A stretch of 64,000 bases of DNA from Delphinus delphis (GCF_949987515.2 NC_082697.1:86054554-86118553); one strand, 5' to 3'. Positions 12,331 through 25,900 are shown, numbered from the stretch's first letter. Program-made: numbers and translations. Notes: generated from the letters alone by a model not told the origin.

Positions 12331-13224
12331 GAAGTACAGGGGCTTTCCATAAAAAGCCTGAAGAAACCTGACTCATCCTATTTGTTTTGAGTTAGCTAAT
12401 GACTAATGCCTAAGCAAGAGATTTTTCAGACATTTATTGGGTTTTTAATGCTTCTATTTTATGTTAATCGGGAAGGAGGAGGAATCATTTCTTAGTATTG
12501 CCATTCTGATGGGGGGTGGGGGGAGAGCAAGCTTTTCTAAATAGGTCCTAGACAGCAAACAGAGGTCAGGAATTCACTGTTATTAAAGGAAATAATGTTT
12601 AAGCTCACATTAAGATTCAGCTTTGAAAAAATACGCATCTTCATTCAGTAGCTACTAATGCAAGCAGATATACAAGAGAAGTGACCTTTTTCTCTGATGG
12701 TTCGTGGGGTTTTGCCCTAAGAAATGTATTAGTTTAATTGCTGTTTACAAGTTATTACAGTGTAGAAACTTCAGACAATAGCACAAATGTGTGTTTCACG
12801 GTGTGTACCAATCAGGAGTACTGCTGCCCCGGGTTGACGGTGTCCCCTGCTCTGGGTCTCGCCAGGCTGAGGTCAGGGTGTCAGTGCGGCTGCAGTCTCA
12901 TCTAAGCTCCAAGGTCTTTTCCAGCTGACCTGTCTTTGGCAGAATTCATCTCCTTGCAGTTGCTTGACTGAGATCTTCCTTTTTTTGCTAGTTGTTGGCC
13001 GGGGACCACTCCCAGCTCCCAGGGGCTGCCCTCGGTTCCCTGCCATGTGGTCCCCTCCTCTCACAACATAGCTGCTTCCTTTCCTGTAGGCCAGCAGGAG
13101 AGGCCTCTTTGAAAAGCTCAACTGATTAGATCAGGCCCACCCAGGATCGTCGCCCTTTGAATGAGCTCAAGGAGCCGTCCCATACCAGTGTTCTACATTT
13201 TTCAACGAAGAGGTTTTTTACTTT
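12331..13224 (+). other. GNA12 intron, no gene seen
   Basis: AT-rich sequence gives way to a more GC-rich part at about 12820-13180. A minus-strand frame at 12873-13121 has no recognised domain. Nothing is called. Confidence 0.55.
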
Positions 13225-15625
13225 TTTCTTTTTTAATTGTTTTGGCTAGTGCAATAAGGCAAGATATATAAGAAAGGAAATATAAAGCATACAAATCAGA
13301 AAAGTTCCTCTTATCAGATGACATAGAAAAATCCCAAGGAATCCACCCCAAAAGCCACAGAACTAGTAAGTCAGTCCATCCAGGTTACAGGATATAAAAT
13401 CAACATAGAAAAAAAACCAGTTTTATTGCTATATACTAGCAATGAACATATTGAAACAGAATTTAAAATGCAGTACCATTAACAATTTCTCCCCCGAAAA
13501 GAGAAAAACTTTGGTGTAGATTTAGCAAAACATATATAGGACATATAAAAACTATAAAACATTCATTAAAGAAATCAGAGAAGATCTGAACTGATGGAGA
13601 GACATACCGTGTTCATGGATTAGGAGACTCAACATAGTAGAGATGTCAGTTCTCCCTAAATTTATATACAAACTTTAATACAGCTCCTACCCAAATCTCA
13701 ACAAAATCTTTCGTAAATATAAGTATGATTATTCTAAAATTTATACGGAGAAGCACTAGAATAGCCAAAACAATTTTGAAATTGAAGACTAAAGTGGGAG
13801 GAGTCACCTCTACCTCACTTCAAGACATTTTGTGTAGCTACAGTAATCAAACTGTGTGGTGTTGGCAAAGATATAGACACATAGGTCAATGGAACAAACC
13901 CAAAGATAGCTCCATACAAGTATGCCCAACTGATTTTTGACAAAGGTGAAAAAGCAGTTCAATGAAGGAAGAATCGCCTTCTGATGATTATTATTAAATG
14001 GTGGGGAGCAATTGGATATCCGTAGGCAAAACAAGGAAGAAACAAAGGACCTTGACCTAAATCTCATACCTTATACAAAAGTTAACTCAAACTGGATTAT
14101 AGACTTAAATGTAAAACTATAAAACTTGGAGAGAGGGCTTCCCTGGTGGCGCAGTGGTTGAGAGTCCGTCTGCCGGTGCAGGGGACGTGGGTTTGTGCCC
14201 CGGTCCGGGAAGATCCCACGTGCCGCGGAGCGGCTGGGCCTGTGAGCCATGGCCGCTGAGCCTGCGCGTCCAGAGCCTGTGCTCCACAGCGGTGAGAGGC
14301 CCATGTACCGCAAAAAAGAAAAAAAAACTTGGAGAGAATAACTTAGTAGAAATTCTTTGGGACCTGAGGCTTGGTGAAGAGTTCTTAGATATGACACCAA
14401 AAGCATGACCCATAAAAGAAAAAAATCGTTTTGGGGGGGAAAAAATCAGTTTTGTTTTCATCAAAATCCAAAACTTTTGCTCTGCAAAAGACCCTCTTAA
14501 GAGCATGAAACGACAGGCTACAGACTGAGAGAAAGTATCTGCCAACCACGTATCTAACAAAGGACTCAATATCTAGAGTATATAAAGAACACTTAACATT
14601 CAACAGTAATAAAACAATCCAAGTAGAAAATGGACAGAAGATAAGAGATTGCACCTAAGAGGACATACAGATGGCAAACTTCACTAGCTGTTGGGTCACT
14701 GCGGATTAAGGGAAATGCAGATAAAAACCTTGTGGAGACACTTCTTAGAACGTGAAAACTAGCAAACACCACCAAAGGCTGGTGAGGACGTGGAGAAACT
14801 AGATCCCTCATACATCGCTGGTGGGAATGTACAGTGATATAGCCATGCTGGAAAACAGTTTGGGAGTTTCTTTAAAAAGTAAACATACTTAGCATAAAAC
14901 CCCGCAATCACATCCTGGGCATTTTTACTCCGGGGAAATGGAAACTATGTCCATACAAAAGCTGTACGGGAATGTTGATAGCAGCTTTATTTGGAATTCC
15001 CAAAATGTGGAAACAACCAAAATGTCTCCGGATCGGTGAGTGGTTAAATAAGCCGTGGCACATCCATACCAGACGTTACTACTCAGCAGTAAAGAGGACA
15101 AACTGTTGATACACACGACAACTTGTTGAATCTCAAGGCATTTTGCCGAGTGAAGGAAAAAAGCCATTTTTAAAAGGTCACTTGCTGTATGAGTCCATTT
15201 AAAGTACATTCTAGAAAAGGCAAAACTGTACAGACAGAAAACAGGTCAATGACTCTAAACTGTAGAGACGGCAATCAGATTAGTGTTTGCCAGAGACGAG
15301 GACTGGTAGAGGAAAGAGGGTGGGTGTGGCTGTAAAGGGGGCTGGACGGAGATCTTGTGGTGATGGATCAGTTCTCTACCTTGATCGGGGGAGCAGAGCC
15401 TGGGGGGGGTGGCTCATTACGTGAATCTACAGATGTGATTGAAGTGCATAGAACTATACACATATGTTGTACCAATGTCAGTTCCCTGATTTTGATATAT
15501 TATAATTACATAAGGTGTAACCATTGAGAGAAATGGGGTGACAGGTACACTAGACCTCTTTCTGCTATCTTTGCAACTTCCTGTGCATCTAGTTATTTCA
15601 AAATACAAAACATAGCAAAACAAAA
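13225..15625 (+). mobile_element. Old L1 (ORF2 to 3' end), interrupted by a SINE
   Basis: Plus-strand L1 ORF2 sequence runs from 'gttttggctagtgcaataag' through the RT thumb and C-terminal region ('caaaagaccctcttaagag', 'acatcgctggtgggaatgta') to an A-rich end near 15625. Many stops and indels show it is ancient. It is split by the SINE at 14135-14323, so the SINE is younger. It lies in the same sense as GNA12. Confidence 0.85.
14135..14323 (+). mobile_element. CHR-type tRNA-derived SINE
   Basis: The plus-strand SINE head 'ggcttccctggtggcgcag' is followed by the CpG-rich body and an A-rich tail. The target-site duplication aaaacttggagaga lies at 14121-14134 and 14324-14337. It inserted into the older L1. 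Confidence 0.95.
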
Positions 15626-15659
15626 AAATTTTTATTCCTAAATATTTTATGTTTCTTAG

Positions 15660-16330
15660 TACTACGTGGAACTGTTTTTTTCAAATTTTAAATTGCAGTT
15701 GTGTGCTGCTAGCCTGTAAGAATACACTTTTATATATTTATATATATTAACCTTGTGTCTTTTATATATATATATATATATTAACCTTGTGTCTTGTGAA
15801 TTTGCTGCACTCACTTCTCGGTCAAGCGTTAGCTTTTCTGTAGCTTCCTTAGGATTTTGTATGCAAACGGTGATGCGCTCTGCAGATTCAGTCTTGCTTC
15901 TTGCTTTCCAGTCCTTGTGCCTTTCATTTGTTTGCTTGCGTTTTTGCACCGGCCAGGCTCTCCAAAACCGTGGTGACCAGAAGTGGTAAGAGTGGGCATC
16001 CTTGCCTTGTAACCAGTCTTAGGGTGAACGTAGTCAGTATTTCATCATTAACTGTGATGTTAGCTGTGGGTTTTTCATAGATGCCCTTTATCAGAGTGAG
16101 AAAGTTCCTTTCCATATATACAGTTTGATGAGAGTTTTCAACTATGAATGACGTTGAATTTTATCAGATGCTTTTTCTGCATCTATTGAAATGTTCATCT
16201 TTTCTCCTCCTCGTTTTGTTGAAATGGTTTTAATTTTCTGTTTTATTGATGTATTATCCTTTTTATACAGTGTTGGTTTTGACTTGTATGGAAAAACACA
16301 TTCCTGTGTGTCTCCTTTACTGTTCACAAG
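15660..16330 (-). mobile_element. L1 ORF2 fragment (reverse transcriptase region)
   Basis: On the minus strand the pieces at 15924-16115 and 16142-16327 carry RT blocks including RQGCPLLPLL and FSIDAEK-like residues, broken by frameshifts. An (AT)-rich run sits at about 15725-15782. Confidence 0.8.
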
Positions 16331-16554
16331 AACACTGCTGTGCCTAGATGTGTGGGGATTTCCCCCACACCCAGCAGTTCTCAGATTCTCCAGACACCAG
16401 TTGGGTGTCCTACAATTTAACTAATTTAACTCAATTCTGACAGTATCTACCTGGAGGTAGCATCAGATCCCAAGGTTGAAGGCTCAGTCCCACAAGACTG
16501 TCCCCCAGTCACATACTTCACATGCCAATCACAAGTCCAGATTGTTACCTGTAT

Positions 16555-16642
16555 AATCTGAATCACGTTGCTGTTTGCCTGAAACATTGTAAGTCAACTA
16601 TACTTCAATAAAAAATAAACTAAAAAATAATTTTAAAAAATA
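16555..16642 (+). mobile_element. L1 3' terminal fragment
   Basis: The terminal motif 'gtaagtcaactatacttcaa' followed by an A-rich tail is the same 3' end seen in the plus-strand L1s near 52.83 and 59.67 kb. Confidence 0.7.
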
Positions 16643-16657
16643 TCTTATTAGCCTTTT

Positions 16658-16861
16658 TTTTTTTTTTTTGCGGTACGTGGGCCTCTCACTGTTGTGGCCT
16701 CTCCCGTTGCGGAGCACAGACTCCGGACGCACAGGCTCAGCGGCCATGGCTCACGGGCCCAGCCGCTCCGCAGCATGCGGGATCCTCCCGGACTGGGGCA
16801 CGAACCCGCGTCCCCTGCATCGGCAGGCGGACTCCCAACCACTGCGCCACCAGGGAAGCCC
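16658..16861 (-). mobile_element. CHR-type tRNA-derived SINE
   Basis: This is a minus-strand SINE with a poly(T) start on the plus strand and the 'ccaccagggaagccc' head at the right. The target-site duplication tcttattagcctttt lies at 16643-16657 and 16862-16876. Confidence 0.95.
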
Positions 16862-16876
16862 TCTTATTAGCCTTTT

Positions 16877-18560
16877 AATGTCTATAGTATTGGTAGTGTA
16901 ACTCCTCTTTCATTCCTGGTACTAGTGATTCGATTTCTACTTTTCTTACCTGATTACTCTAGCTAGGAGGTGATCAATTTTGTTGATCTTTTGAAGAACC
17001 AACTTTTTGGCCTTGTTAATTTTTTCCATTACTTGTTCATTTTCTGTTTCAGTGGTACCTGGTCTTACTTTATTATTTCCTTTTTTCTACTTACCTTGGG
17101 TTTACTTTGCTCATTTTTTAGAAGCTCTTTGAAATGGAAACTTTGGTCAACGTTTTTGGATCATTTTCTTTTCTAATTAAAAAAAAAAAAACCCTACAGA
17201 TTTCTCCCCTAAGTACTACATTAACTACATCTCACAGATTTTGGTGTTTTATTTTTGTTATCTTTCCATTGAAAATACTTTGTAATTTACTTTGTGATTT
17301 CTTCTTGGTTTCTAGCATTTCCATTTGAATCTTGGAGTTTCCATCTGTCTGCTTATATTACCCAATCTATTCTTGCAGGTGTCTCCTTTTTCCATTAGTG
17401 ACCTTAGTATATTAATCATAATTATTTTAATTTCCTGATCTGTTCATTCCAAAGTTTTTGCCAAATCTGAATCTGGTTCTTATGCTCGCTTTATCTCTTC
17501 AGACCGTAAGTTTTGCCTTTTAGTATGCCTTGTAATTTAATGAAAACCGGACCTGATGTGTCAGTTGCTGGCTCCAGCCATGTCTTCTGTTCCTGGTAAG
17601 CCGTAATTCTCTGTATTTGCCTGTCTCTCCAGTTGGGAGAGCAACAGTTGGCCCTGAAACATCAATTCTCTGATGGATCTAAGAAGAGTTGTTGATTTTC
17701 AGTTTGTTCAGCTTTTTCTTTGTTGTGAGGACTGGAGTGACTACTGCCAAGCTCTTTACATGTCAGACAAAAAAAGTGTGTGATGACTTCTTTCACCCGT
17801 GGATTATTTTAGAAGTGTGTTGTCTAATATCCTTGGTATGGTTTTCTTCATATTTATTGTGTTTGGAATTTGTGGAGCTTCTTGGAATCTGTAAATTTAT
17901 GTCTTTGACCAAATTTGGAAAGTTTTCTGCTTTTTTTTTTTTTCTGCCTGATTCTCCCTGTTCTTTCTTGTTGGATTCCAGTTAAGGTATGTTCGACCTT
18001 TTGAAATCACCCCCAAAGATGCTGGAGTCATTATCTTCTTTTATTCATCTTTTTTTTTTCTCTCTTTTCGGGATTGGATAATTTTTATTGCTCTAATTTC
18101 AAAGTTCACTAATTCTTTCCTGTGTCATCTCCAGTCTGTTAAGTCCATCAGTTAAGTTCTTTATTTCATATATTATACATTTTAGTTCTAAAATGTCTAT
18201 TTGGCTGTCTTTGTATTTTGTGTATCTGCCAAGATTTTTTTGTGTCTTTATTCATTATAAGCATTTCTTAATCTAACTGAACATAAAGCCTTCGTCTAAT
18301 AATTCCAATATCTGGGTTGAGTTGGTATCTATTGATTATTTTTCCCTTGAAGATGAGTGCCATTTTCCTGGCTTTCCATACATTGAGTAATTTGGGATTA
18401 TATCCTGGACATTATGAATGTTGTTTTAGGGACTCTAGACCCTGTTATGTTCACCAGTCAATGTTGAATTTTTTGCTCTAGCAGGCACTTAACTTGGTGA
18501 GACCTAGAGTCCCAGCTCTGTCATGCCTGTGTTGGTGGTGGCTCAGATATCAGTTCAGAC
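16877..18560 (-). mobile_element. Ancient L1-derived sequence
   Basis: The segments 'gttgatcttttgaagaacca' and 'tgatttcttcttggtttcta' correspond to minus-oriented L1 ORF2 endonuclease-to-RT linker sequence. Further right ('aaaatgtctatttggctgtc', 'gggattatatcctggacatt') is consistent with the 5' half of an old L1 or HAL1-type element. The frames are lost. The family boundary inside this block is unclear. Confidence 0.6.
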
Positions 18561-19089
18561 CCCTTCCAGGGCCCTGTGCACGAGTGGTTGAGGGACAACC
18601 AGAGTCTTGGGCAGCGTTTATACACAGAATCTGAGGTTTCCCTCCTCACCCCCTGCCAGCCCTGCTTGCCCAGGCTCCTTCCCCTGGTTCCTCTGGCCAA
18701 AGAGATGGGAGCCTTTCCATCAGAGTGTTAGTTGTTGCCACATCCCACCGGACTGTGGCTGACCTCGGGCAAAGCCACGGGAATTCGCCCTGTGCTGTTC
18801 ACTTCCTCCAAGTTTCTACTCCCCTCCAAAAATGGGCCTGCTTTTACTCACTCTCCAGAACCCTCAGATCTTTGTTTTTTTGTATTTGACCAGAGTTTAT
18901 GGTTGTTATCTGCAGGAGACTCTCTTTGCTAAGAGTTTAATCCTTCATGCCGGAAGTGGAACCACAGGAATCGTTTTTAATGATTAAACATGGAAAGTTT
19001 TCCCTCTGAGATAGAAGCAGGCAAGCTGCAGTGACTAACCAGCTCCACTGAGCACTGTCTTAGAGCCCTCAGCCAGTGCTCTAAGGCAA
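18561..19089 (+). other. GNA12 intron, no gene seen
   Basis: Nothing recognisable beyond short chance open frames. Confidence 0.5.
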
Positions 19090-19420
19090 GAGAGAGGAAG
19101 AAACCAAAATGTCTTCCTTTACAGACGATGTGCTTGTATACCTGGAAAATTAACAGGGAAGTACAGACACACTGTTGGGATGAATGTGAAGCTTAGCAAA
19201 GTTACTAGACACAAGTCAATGTACAAGAATCAATTGTATTTCTGTACACTAACAACAGAATTAGAAAACGAAAAATGTTTAAAGATGCTGTTTAAGAAGC
19301 ACCATAAAAGGATAAATACTTAAGAAGAAATCTAAGACAAGACGTGTAGAACCTCTGTGCAGAAAAACGTATAAAGCATTACCAGGAGGAATTAAAGGCT
19401 GTTCAGGTTTGTTGTGGGGA
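19090..19420 (+). mobile_element. Ancient L1 ORF2 fragment
   Basis: The words 'gtatttctgtacactaacaa', 'gtacaagaatcaattgtatt' and 'agaagaaatctaagacaaga' match decayed plus-strand L1 ORF2 between the FADD box and the thumb. It is short and heavily mutated. Confidence 0.7.
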
Positions 19421-19990
19421 GGGAGGGTAGAGATTGACAGCTGGTTTCAGAACTAAGAGGGAAGTGCAAAGGGCCAACACCGTCTTCAGTTCAAGCACCA
19501 AGATAATTAAGGACAGCAGCGAATTGCAAACCTTGAGAAATACAGGCATCTATAAGCCCATGTAGATAATGAAGAGAGAAACAGGAGAGAAGGGAGGACT
19601 CTTGTTTACAAGAGAATGTCAACCACAGACCAGTGGTTGTAGCATTGATTGGAAAACCATTTTGCAACTGTCATGGTGAAGATTGGAAACATCACAAAAA
19701 CCCCCACCTGAGGCGGTGGGGGGGGGCAGCTGTATTCTTCAAAAAGATCAGTGTTTGAGATTAAAGGAGGCGAAAGAGACATGACAGCTAAATGCAGTAC
19801 TTGGTTCTGGACTGAATTCTGTGCTGGAGGAGGAAATGCAGCCAGGATAAACGGATTACATCAACATCAAGTCTCCCGGGGTTACAGGGTCGTAGAAGCA
19901 AAGGTCCTTGTTCTTAGGACGGGTCCACTGAAGTTTTTAGGGGTAAATGGACAACTTCCTCTCAAATGGTTTTAAAAAACAAAATATATA
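19421..19990 (+). other. GNA12 intron, no gene seen
   Basis: No gene or repeat is supported. Confidence 0.5.
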
Positions 19991-20202
19991 CACTGTTGAC
20001 CCTTGAACAACACGGGGGTGGAAGGCGCTGACCCCCATGCAGTCAAAAATCCGAGTCTAACTTTACACTTGGCCCTCTCCATCTGCGGTTCCACATCCGC
20101 AGATTCAAGCAGCCTCAGATCGTGTAGTACATATTTATTGAAAAAAATGTGCATATGAGTGAACCCATGCCAGTCAAACCCATGTCGTTCAAGGGTCAAC
20201 TG
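19991..20202. mobile_element. TcMar-Tigger-like DNA transposon (non-autonomous)
   Basis: Near-perfect terminal inverted repeats are visible. The left end reads cactgttgacccttgaacaa and the right end read in reverse is cagttgacccttgaacgac. TA dinucleotides flank both ends (19989-19990 and 20203-20204), as expected for Tc1/mariner-type insertion. At about 212 bp it cannot encode a transposase, so it is an internally deleted derivative. The exact subfamily is not assigned. Confidence 0.85.
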
Positions 20203-20819
20203 TAAATTGAAGGGAAGAGAACAAAGGTTAAAGCAAATGAATGAGGCACAATGTTCATGATGGGTGAACCCACACAAAGGGTGTACGGGTATTCTTTGTA
20301 TCCTTCTTGCAACTTTTTCACGTGCGCTTCTATCCCTGCCCCGGTGAGACTTGGAACTTGGGTTCTGGATGCTACATTGCAGAGGCTGTAATCCTGGTGT
20401 GAATTTCCCCAAGATGTAGAAAGGCGATAGGCAGCCATGGTTATGACACGCCCAGTATATCATGTACTGAGTTTCTAGGGATTCTGTGGTGGAGGCTATA
20501 AAAATTGGCTAAGCCCTCATCTTCCCTACACCCCAGGTGTAGGTGCTTTCTTATCTGGAGAAAGAGAATATCTAAGAACATGCTCTGGAACTTCTTTTTA
20601 GCTCATTTTTCTATGATGGTCTGGTCCCTGAGATACAAATGTAGAATCTAAATCCATAGTTTTAAAAGCTGAATCTGTAATTTGGACTGTTAAACTTTTT
20701 ATGGAACATTTAACATAATGAGCCTAACAGATACTCATATACCCACTCCCAGTAGTAACATGTATTTACACTTTGCCATCTTTGCTTCTGATGTATAAAA
20801 ATCCACGACTTCATAGTGC
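20203..20819 (+). other. GNA12 intron, no gene seen
   Basis: No exon is visible. Around 20690-20815 there is a weak resemblance to decayed LINE sequence. Confidence 0.5.
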
Positions 20820-21565
20820 TACAGACATAACCACCATAACACCCGGACAAGACCATGAAGAGATGCCACTTCACACCCACCAGGATGGCTACAGTTTAAA
20901 AATCAGAAAATAACAAGTATTGGTGAAGATGTGGAACCTTTGTGCCTTGCTGACGTGAATGTGAAACAGTGCAGCCACCGTGGAAAATAGTTTGGTGGCG
21001 CCTCAAAAAAATTAAACATAGAATTCCCATGTGACCCAGTAATTTCACTCCTAAGTGGACTATATACCCAGAAGAACTGAAAACAGGTGTTCAAACAAAA
21101 ACTTTTACATGAGTGTTCATAGCACTATTCACAATAGTCAGAAGCTGGAGATAATCTGAATGTGCATCCGCTGACAAATGGATAAACGTAATAGGGGCCA
21201 TCTGTTCAGTGGAATATTACTCAGCTGTAAAAAAGATGAAGTCCTGACAGCTGCTACAACATGGATGAACCTTGGAAACATGCTGGGTGAAATAAGCCTG
21301 ATGACACAAAAGGGCGCACAGTGTGCGGTTCTGTTTGTAGGAAAGATTCAAGGCAGGCAAATCCGTAGAGACAGACCACTGAGTGGTTGCTGAGGAATAA
21401 CTGCTTGTGGGCACAGGGTCCCGTTTGGGGTGACGAAATGCCTTGGAACTGGGTACGGGAGGTGGTGGCACAGCCTGGCCAATGTGCTCAATGCCTCTGT
21501 GTTGCACACTTTAAAATGGTTAGTCCTGTCATGTGGATTTTACTTCAGTTTAAGAAACAGAAGAA
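20820..21565 (+). mobile_element. Old L1 3' end
   Basis: Plus-strand L1 ORF2 C-terminal sequence ('gatggctacagtttaaaaat', 'atgtggaacctttgtgcctt', 'tcacaatagtcagaagctgg') runs to a 3' end near 'ttttacttcagtttaagaaa'. It is diverged and non-coding. Confidence 0.8.
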
Positions 21566-21869
21566 TCCCAGGCACGAGGGGCCTGGCGCTCTGGCCTGTG
21601 GCTTCAGCCCCATTGCACAGGCCAAGGAGACCCACCCAAGCCAGGCCAGCCTCCAGGGCCTGTTTGGACCTTTTCCTGGGGTCTCACCTTGGTTGCCAAG
21701 CGGCAGCCGTTGTCAGGATCTCAGGTGGGGGGCTTGGAGCTTGGGTGCAGGGACTTAAGCACGAGCCCGGGCACAGGCCTGCACAGCAAAGCTAGAGAGC
21801 CCGTGCTCCAGGGCAGAAGGTCGAGGCCTCCAGCTTGATACACTGTTAGGGTCCTTTGTTTCAGTTTGC

Positions 21870-22335
21870 CTAAATTTTGAGGGGGTGATTATTTTTTAAT
21901 TTAATTTTGCTTTTAATTATGTAAGATGTTTTCATGGTTCTAAAGTCAAAATACATTCAGAGAGGTCTGCTTCCACCCCGTCCCACCTTCCCTGTTCTCC
22001 CCTCCCTGTACATCATCGTTTTTACTTCTTGCTGGTTTATCCTTCAATGTTTCTTTTTTAAAATATAAGTATAGATGTTTTCATTTCCCCACCATTCCTT
22101 CTACAACAGGAATCACACTGTTTTCTATTTTGCACCTTGGTTTTTTATCTGTCTGTAAGTCACTCTGTAACTGTCCCTAGAGGCCCCTCATTCCCGTCCA
22201 CAGTTGATGGTACGGGCATTTGGCTTGTCCCCCGTCTTCTAATGTTGTAATAGTGGTGCAGCGAGCAGCTTTGTGCATTTTCTACTTTGCCACTGAATCT
22301 TTTGCCTGATATATTAGGATTATAATTAGCAACAG
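21870..22335 (-). repeat. Probable decayed LINE sequence
   Basis: The layout of 'ttctaaagtcaaaatacatt', pyrimidine-rich 'ccaccttccctgttctcccc' and 'tgatggtacgggcatttggc' resembles the 3' region of old mammalian LINEs in minus orientation. The family is not assigned. Confidence 0.45.
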
Positions 22336-22907
22336 ACAGTTATAGGCACCCAAAGTAAAATGTGAGAAACTTAATTTTTCTAATACATATTAATATGATG
22401 CTTAATCTTTTTCCAATTACTTTCAGAGCTGTGATAACAATTTTAATCTCGCAAGATCCCAGTGAGATATCGTAGTTACTAATTTAGCAAAGCCTGATTT
22501 CAAAGTTTCTTTTGGGGAATTATATAATATTTTTTTAAGTATTTTTTTAACATCTTTATTGGAGTAAAATTGCTTCACAATGCTGTGTTAGTTTCTGCTG
22601 TATAACAAAGTGAGTCAGCTATGCATATACACATATCCCCATACCCCCTCCCTCTTGCGTCTCCCTCCCACCCTCCCTATCCCACCCCTCTAGGTGGTCA
22701 CAAAGCACCGAGCTGATCTCCCTGTGCTCTGCGGCTGCTTCCCACTAGCTATCTATTTTATGTTTGGTAGTGTATATATATCCATGCCACTTTCTCACTT
22801 CATCTCAGTTAACCCATCCCCCTCCCCGTGTCCTCAAGTCCATTCTCTACGTCTGCGTCTTTATTCCTGTCCTGCCCCTAGGTTCTTCAGAACCAATTTC
22901 TTTTTTT

Positions 22908-25900
22908 TTAGATTCCATATATATGTGTTAGCATATGGTATTTGTTTTTCTCTTTCTGACTTACTTCAGTCTGTATGACAGACTCTAGGTCCATCCACCT
23001 CACTAAAAATGATTCAATTTTGTTTCTTTTTATGGCTGAGTAATATTCCATTGTATATATGTGCCACATCTTCTTTATCCATTCATCTGTCGATGGACAC
23101 TTAGTTTGCTTCCATGTCCTGGCTATTGTAAATAGAGCTGCAGTGAACATTATGGTACATGACTCTTTTTGAATTATGGTTTTCTCAGGGTATATGCCCA
23201 GTACTGGGATTGCTGGGTCGTATGGTAGTTCTAGTCTTAGTTTTTTAAGGAACATCCATACTGCTCTCCATAGTGGCTGTATCAATTTACATTCCCACCA
23301 ACAGTGCAAGAGGGTTCCCTTTTCTCCACATCCTCTCCAGCATTTATTGTTTGTAGATTTTTTTATTATGGCCATTCTGACTGGTGTTAGGTGATCCTCA
23401 CTGTAGTTTTGATTTGCATTTCTCTAATGATTAATGATGTTGAGCATTCTTTCATGTGTTTGTTGGCAGTCTGTATATCTTCTTTGAAGAAATGTCTGTT
23501 TAGGTCTTGTGCCCATTTTTGGATTGGGTTGTTTTTTTTTTTTTTATTGAGCTGCATGAACTGCTTGTAAATTTTGGAGATTAATCCTTTGTCAGTTGCT
23601 TCATTTGCAACTATTTTCTCCCATTCTGAGGGTTGTCTTTTCGTCTTGTTTATGTTTTCCTTTGCTGTGCAAAAGCTTTGAAGTTTCATTAGGTCCCATT
23701 TGTTTATTTTTGGTTTTATTTCCATTTCTCTAGGAGGTGGGTCAAGAAGGATCTTGCTGTGATTTATGTCATAGAGTGTTCTGCCTATGTTTTCCTCTAA
23801 GAGTGTTATAGTGTCTGGCCTTACATTTAGGTCTTTAATCCATTTAGAGTTTATTTTTGTGTATGGTGTTAAGGAGTGTTCTCATTTCATTCTTTTCCAT
23901 GTAGCTGTCCAATTTGCCAGCAACACTTACTGAAGAGGCTGTCTTTTCTCCACTGTATATTCTTGCCTCCATTATCAAAAATAAGGTGACCATATGGGCG
24001 TGGGTTTATCCCTGGGCTTTCTATCCTGTTCTGTTGTTCTGTAATTCTGTTCTTGTGACAGTGCCATACTGTCTTGATTACTGTAGCTTTGTAGTATAGT
24101 CTGAAGTCTTGGAGCCTGATTCCTTCAGCTCCATTTTTCTTAAGATCGCTTTGGCTATTCTGGGTCATTTGTGTTTCTATACAAATTGTGAAAATTTTTG
24201 TTCTAGTTCTGTGAAAAATGCCATTGGTAGTTTGATAGGGATTGCATTGAATCTGTAGATTGTTTTGGGTAGTATAGGGTAGTTTGATAGGGATTGCATT
24301 GAATCTGTAGATTGCTTTGGGTAGTATAGTCATTTTCACAATGTTGATTCTTCCAATCCAAGAACATGGTATATCTCTCCATCTGTCTGTATCGTCTTTA
24401 ATTTCTTTCATCAGTGTCTTATAGTTTTCTGCATACAGGTCTTTTGTCTCCTTAGGTAGGTTTATTCCTAGGTATTTTATTCTTTTTGTTGCAGTGGTAA
24501 GTGGGAGTGTTTCCTTAATTTCTCTTTCAGATTTTTCATCAGTGTATAGGAATGCAAGAGATTTCTGTGCATTAATTTTGTATCCTGCTACTTTACCATA
24601 TTCATTGATTAGCTCTAGTAGTTTTCTGGTAGCATCTTTAGGATTCTCTATATATAGTGTCATGTCATCTGCAAACAGTGACAGCTTTACTTCCTTTTTT
24701 CTGATTTGGATTCCTTTTATTTCTTTTTTCTTCTCTGATTGCTGTGGCTAAAACTTCCAAAACTATGTTGAATAATAGCGGTGAGAGTGGGCAACCTTGT
24801 CTTGTTCCTAATCTTAGAGGAAATGGTTTCAGTTTTTCACCATTGAGAACAATGTTGACTGTGGGTTTGTCATATATGGCCTTTATTATATTGAGGTAAG
24901 TTCCCCCTGTGCCTACTTTCTGGAGGATTTTTATCATAAGTGGGTGTTGAATTTTGTCAGAAGCTTTTTCTGCATCTATTGAGATGATCATATGGTTTTT
25001 CTCCTTCAATTTGTTAATATGGTTTATCACATTGATTGATTTGCGTGTATTGAAGAATCCTTGCATTCCTGGGATAACCCCACTTGATCATGGTGTATGA
25101 TCCTTTTAATGTGCTGTTGGATTCAGTTTGCTAGTATTTTGTTGAGGATTTTTGTATCTATGTTCAGCAATGATATTGGCCTGTAGTCTTCTTTCTTTGT
25201 GACATTTTTGTCTGGTTTTGGTATCAGGGTGATGGTGGCCTCATAGAATGAGTTTGGGAGTGTTCCTCCCTCTGTTCTTTTTGGAAGAGTTTGAGAAGGA
25301 TAGGTGTTAGCTCTCCTCTAAATGTTTGATAGAATTTGCCTGTGAAGCCATCTGGTCCTGGGCTTTTGTTTGTTGGAAGATTTTTAATCACAGTTTCCAT
25401 TTCAGTGCTTGTGATTGGTCTGTTTATATTTTCTATTTCTTCCTGGTTTGGTCTTGGAAGGTTGTGCTTTTTCTAAGAATTTGCCCATTTCTTCCAAGTT
25501 GTGCATTTTATTGGCATATAGCTGCTTGTAGTAATCTCTCATGATCCTTTGTATTTCTGCAGTGTCAGTTGTTACTTCTCCTTTTTCATTTCTAATTCTA
25601 TTGATTTGAGTCTTCTCCCTGTTTTTTCTTGACGAGCCTGGCTAATGGTTTATGAATTTTGTTTATCTTCTCAAAGAACCAGCTTGTAGTTTTATTGATC
25701 TTTGCTATTCTTTCCTTCCTTTCTTTTTCATTTATTTCTGATCTGATCTTTATGATTGCTTTCCTTCCACTAACTTCGGGGGTTTTTTATTCTTCTTTCT
25801 CTAATTGCTTTAGATGTAAGTTTAGGTTGTTTATTTGAGGTGTTTCTTGTTTCTTGAGGTAGGCTTTTATTGCTATAAACTTCCCTCTTAGAACTACTTT

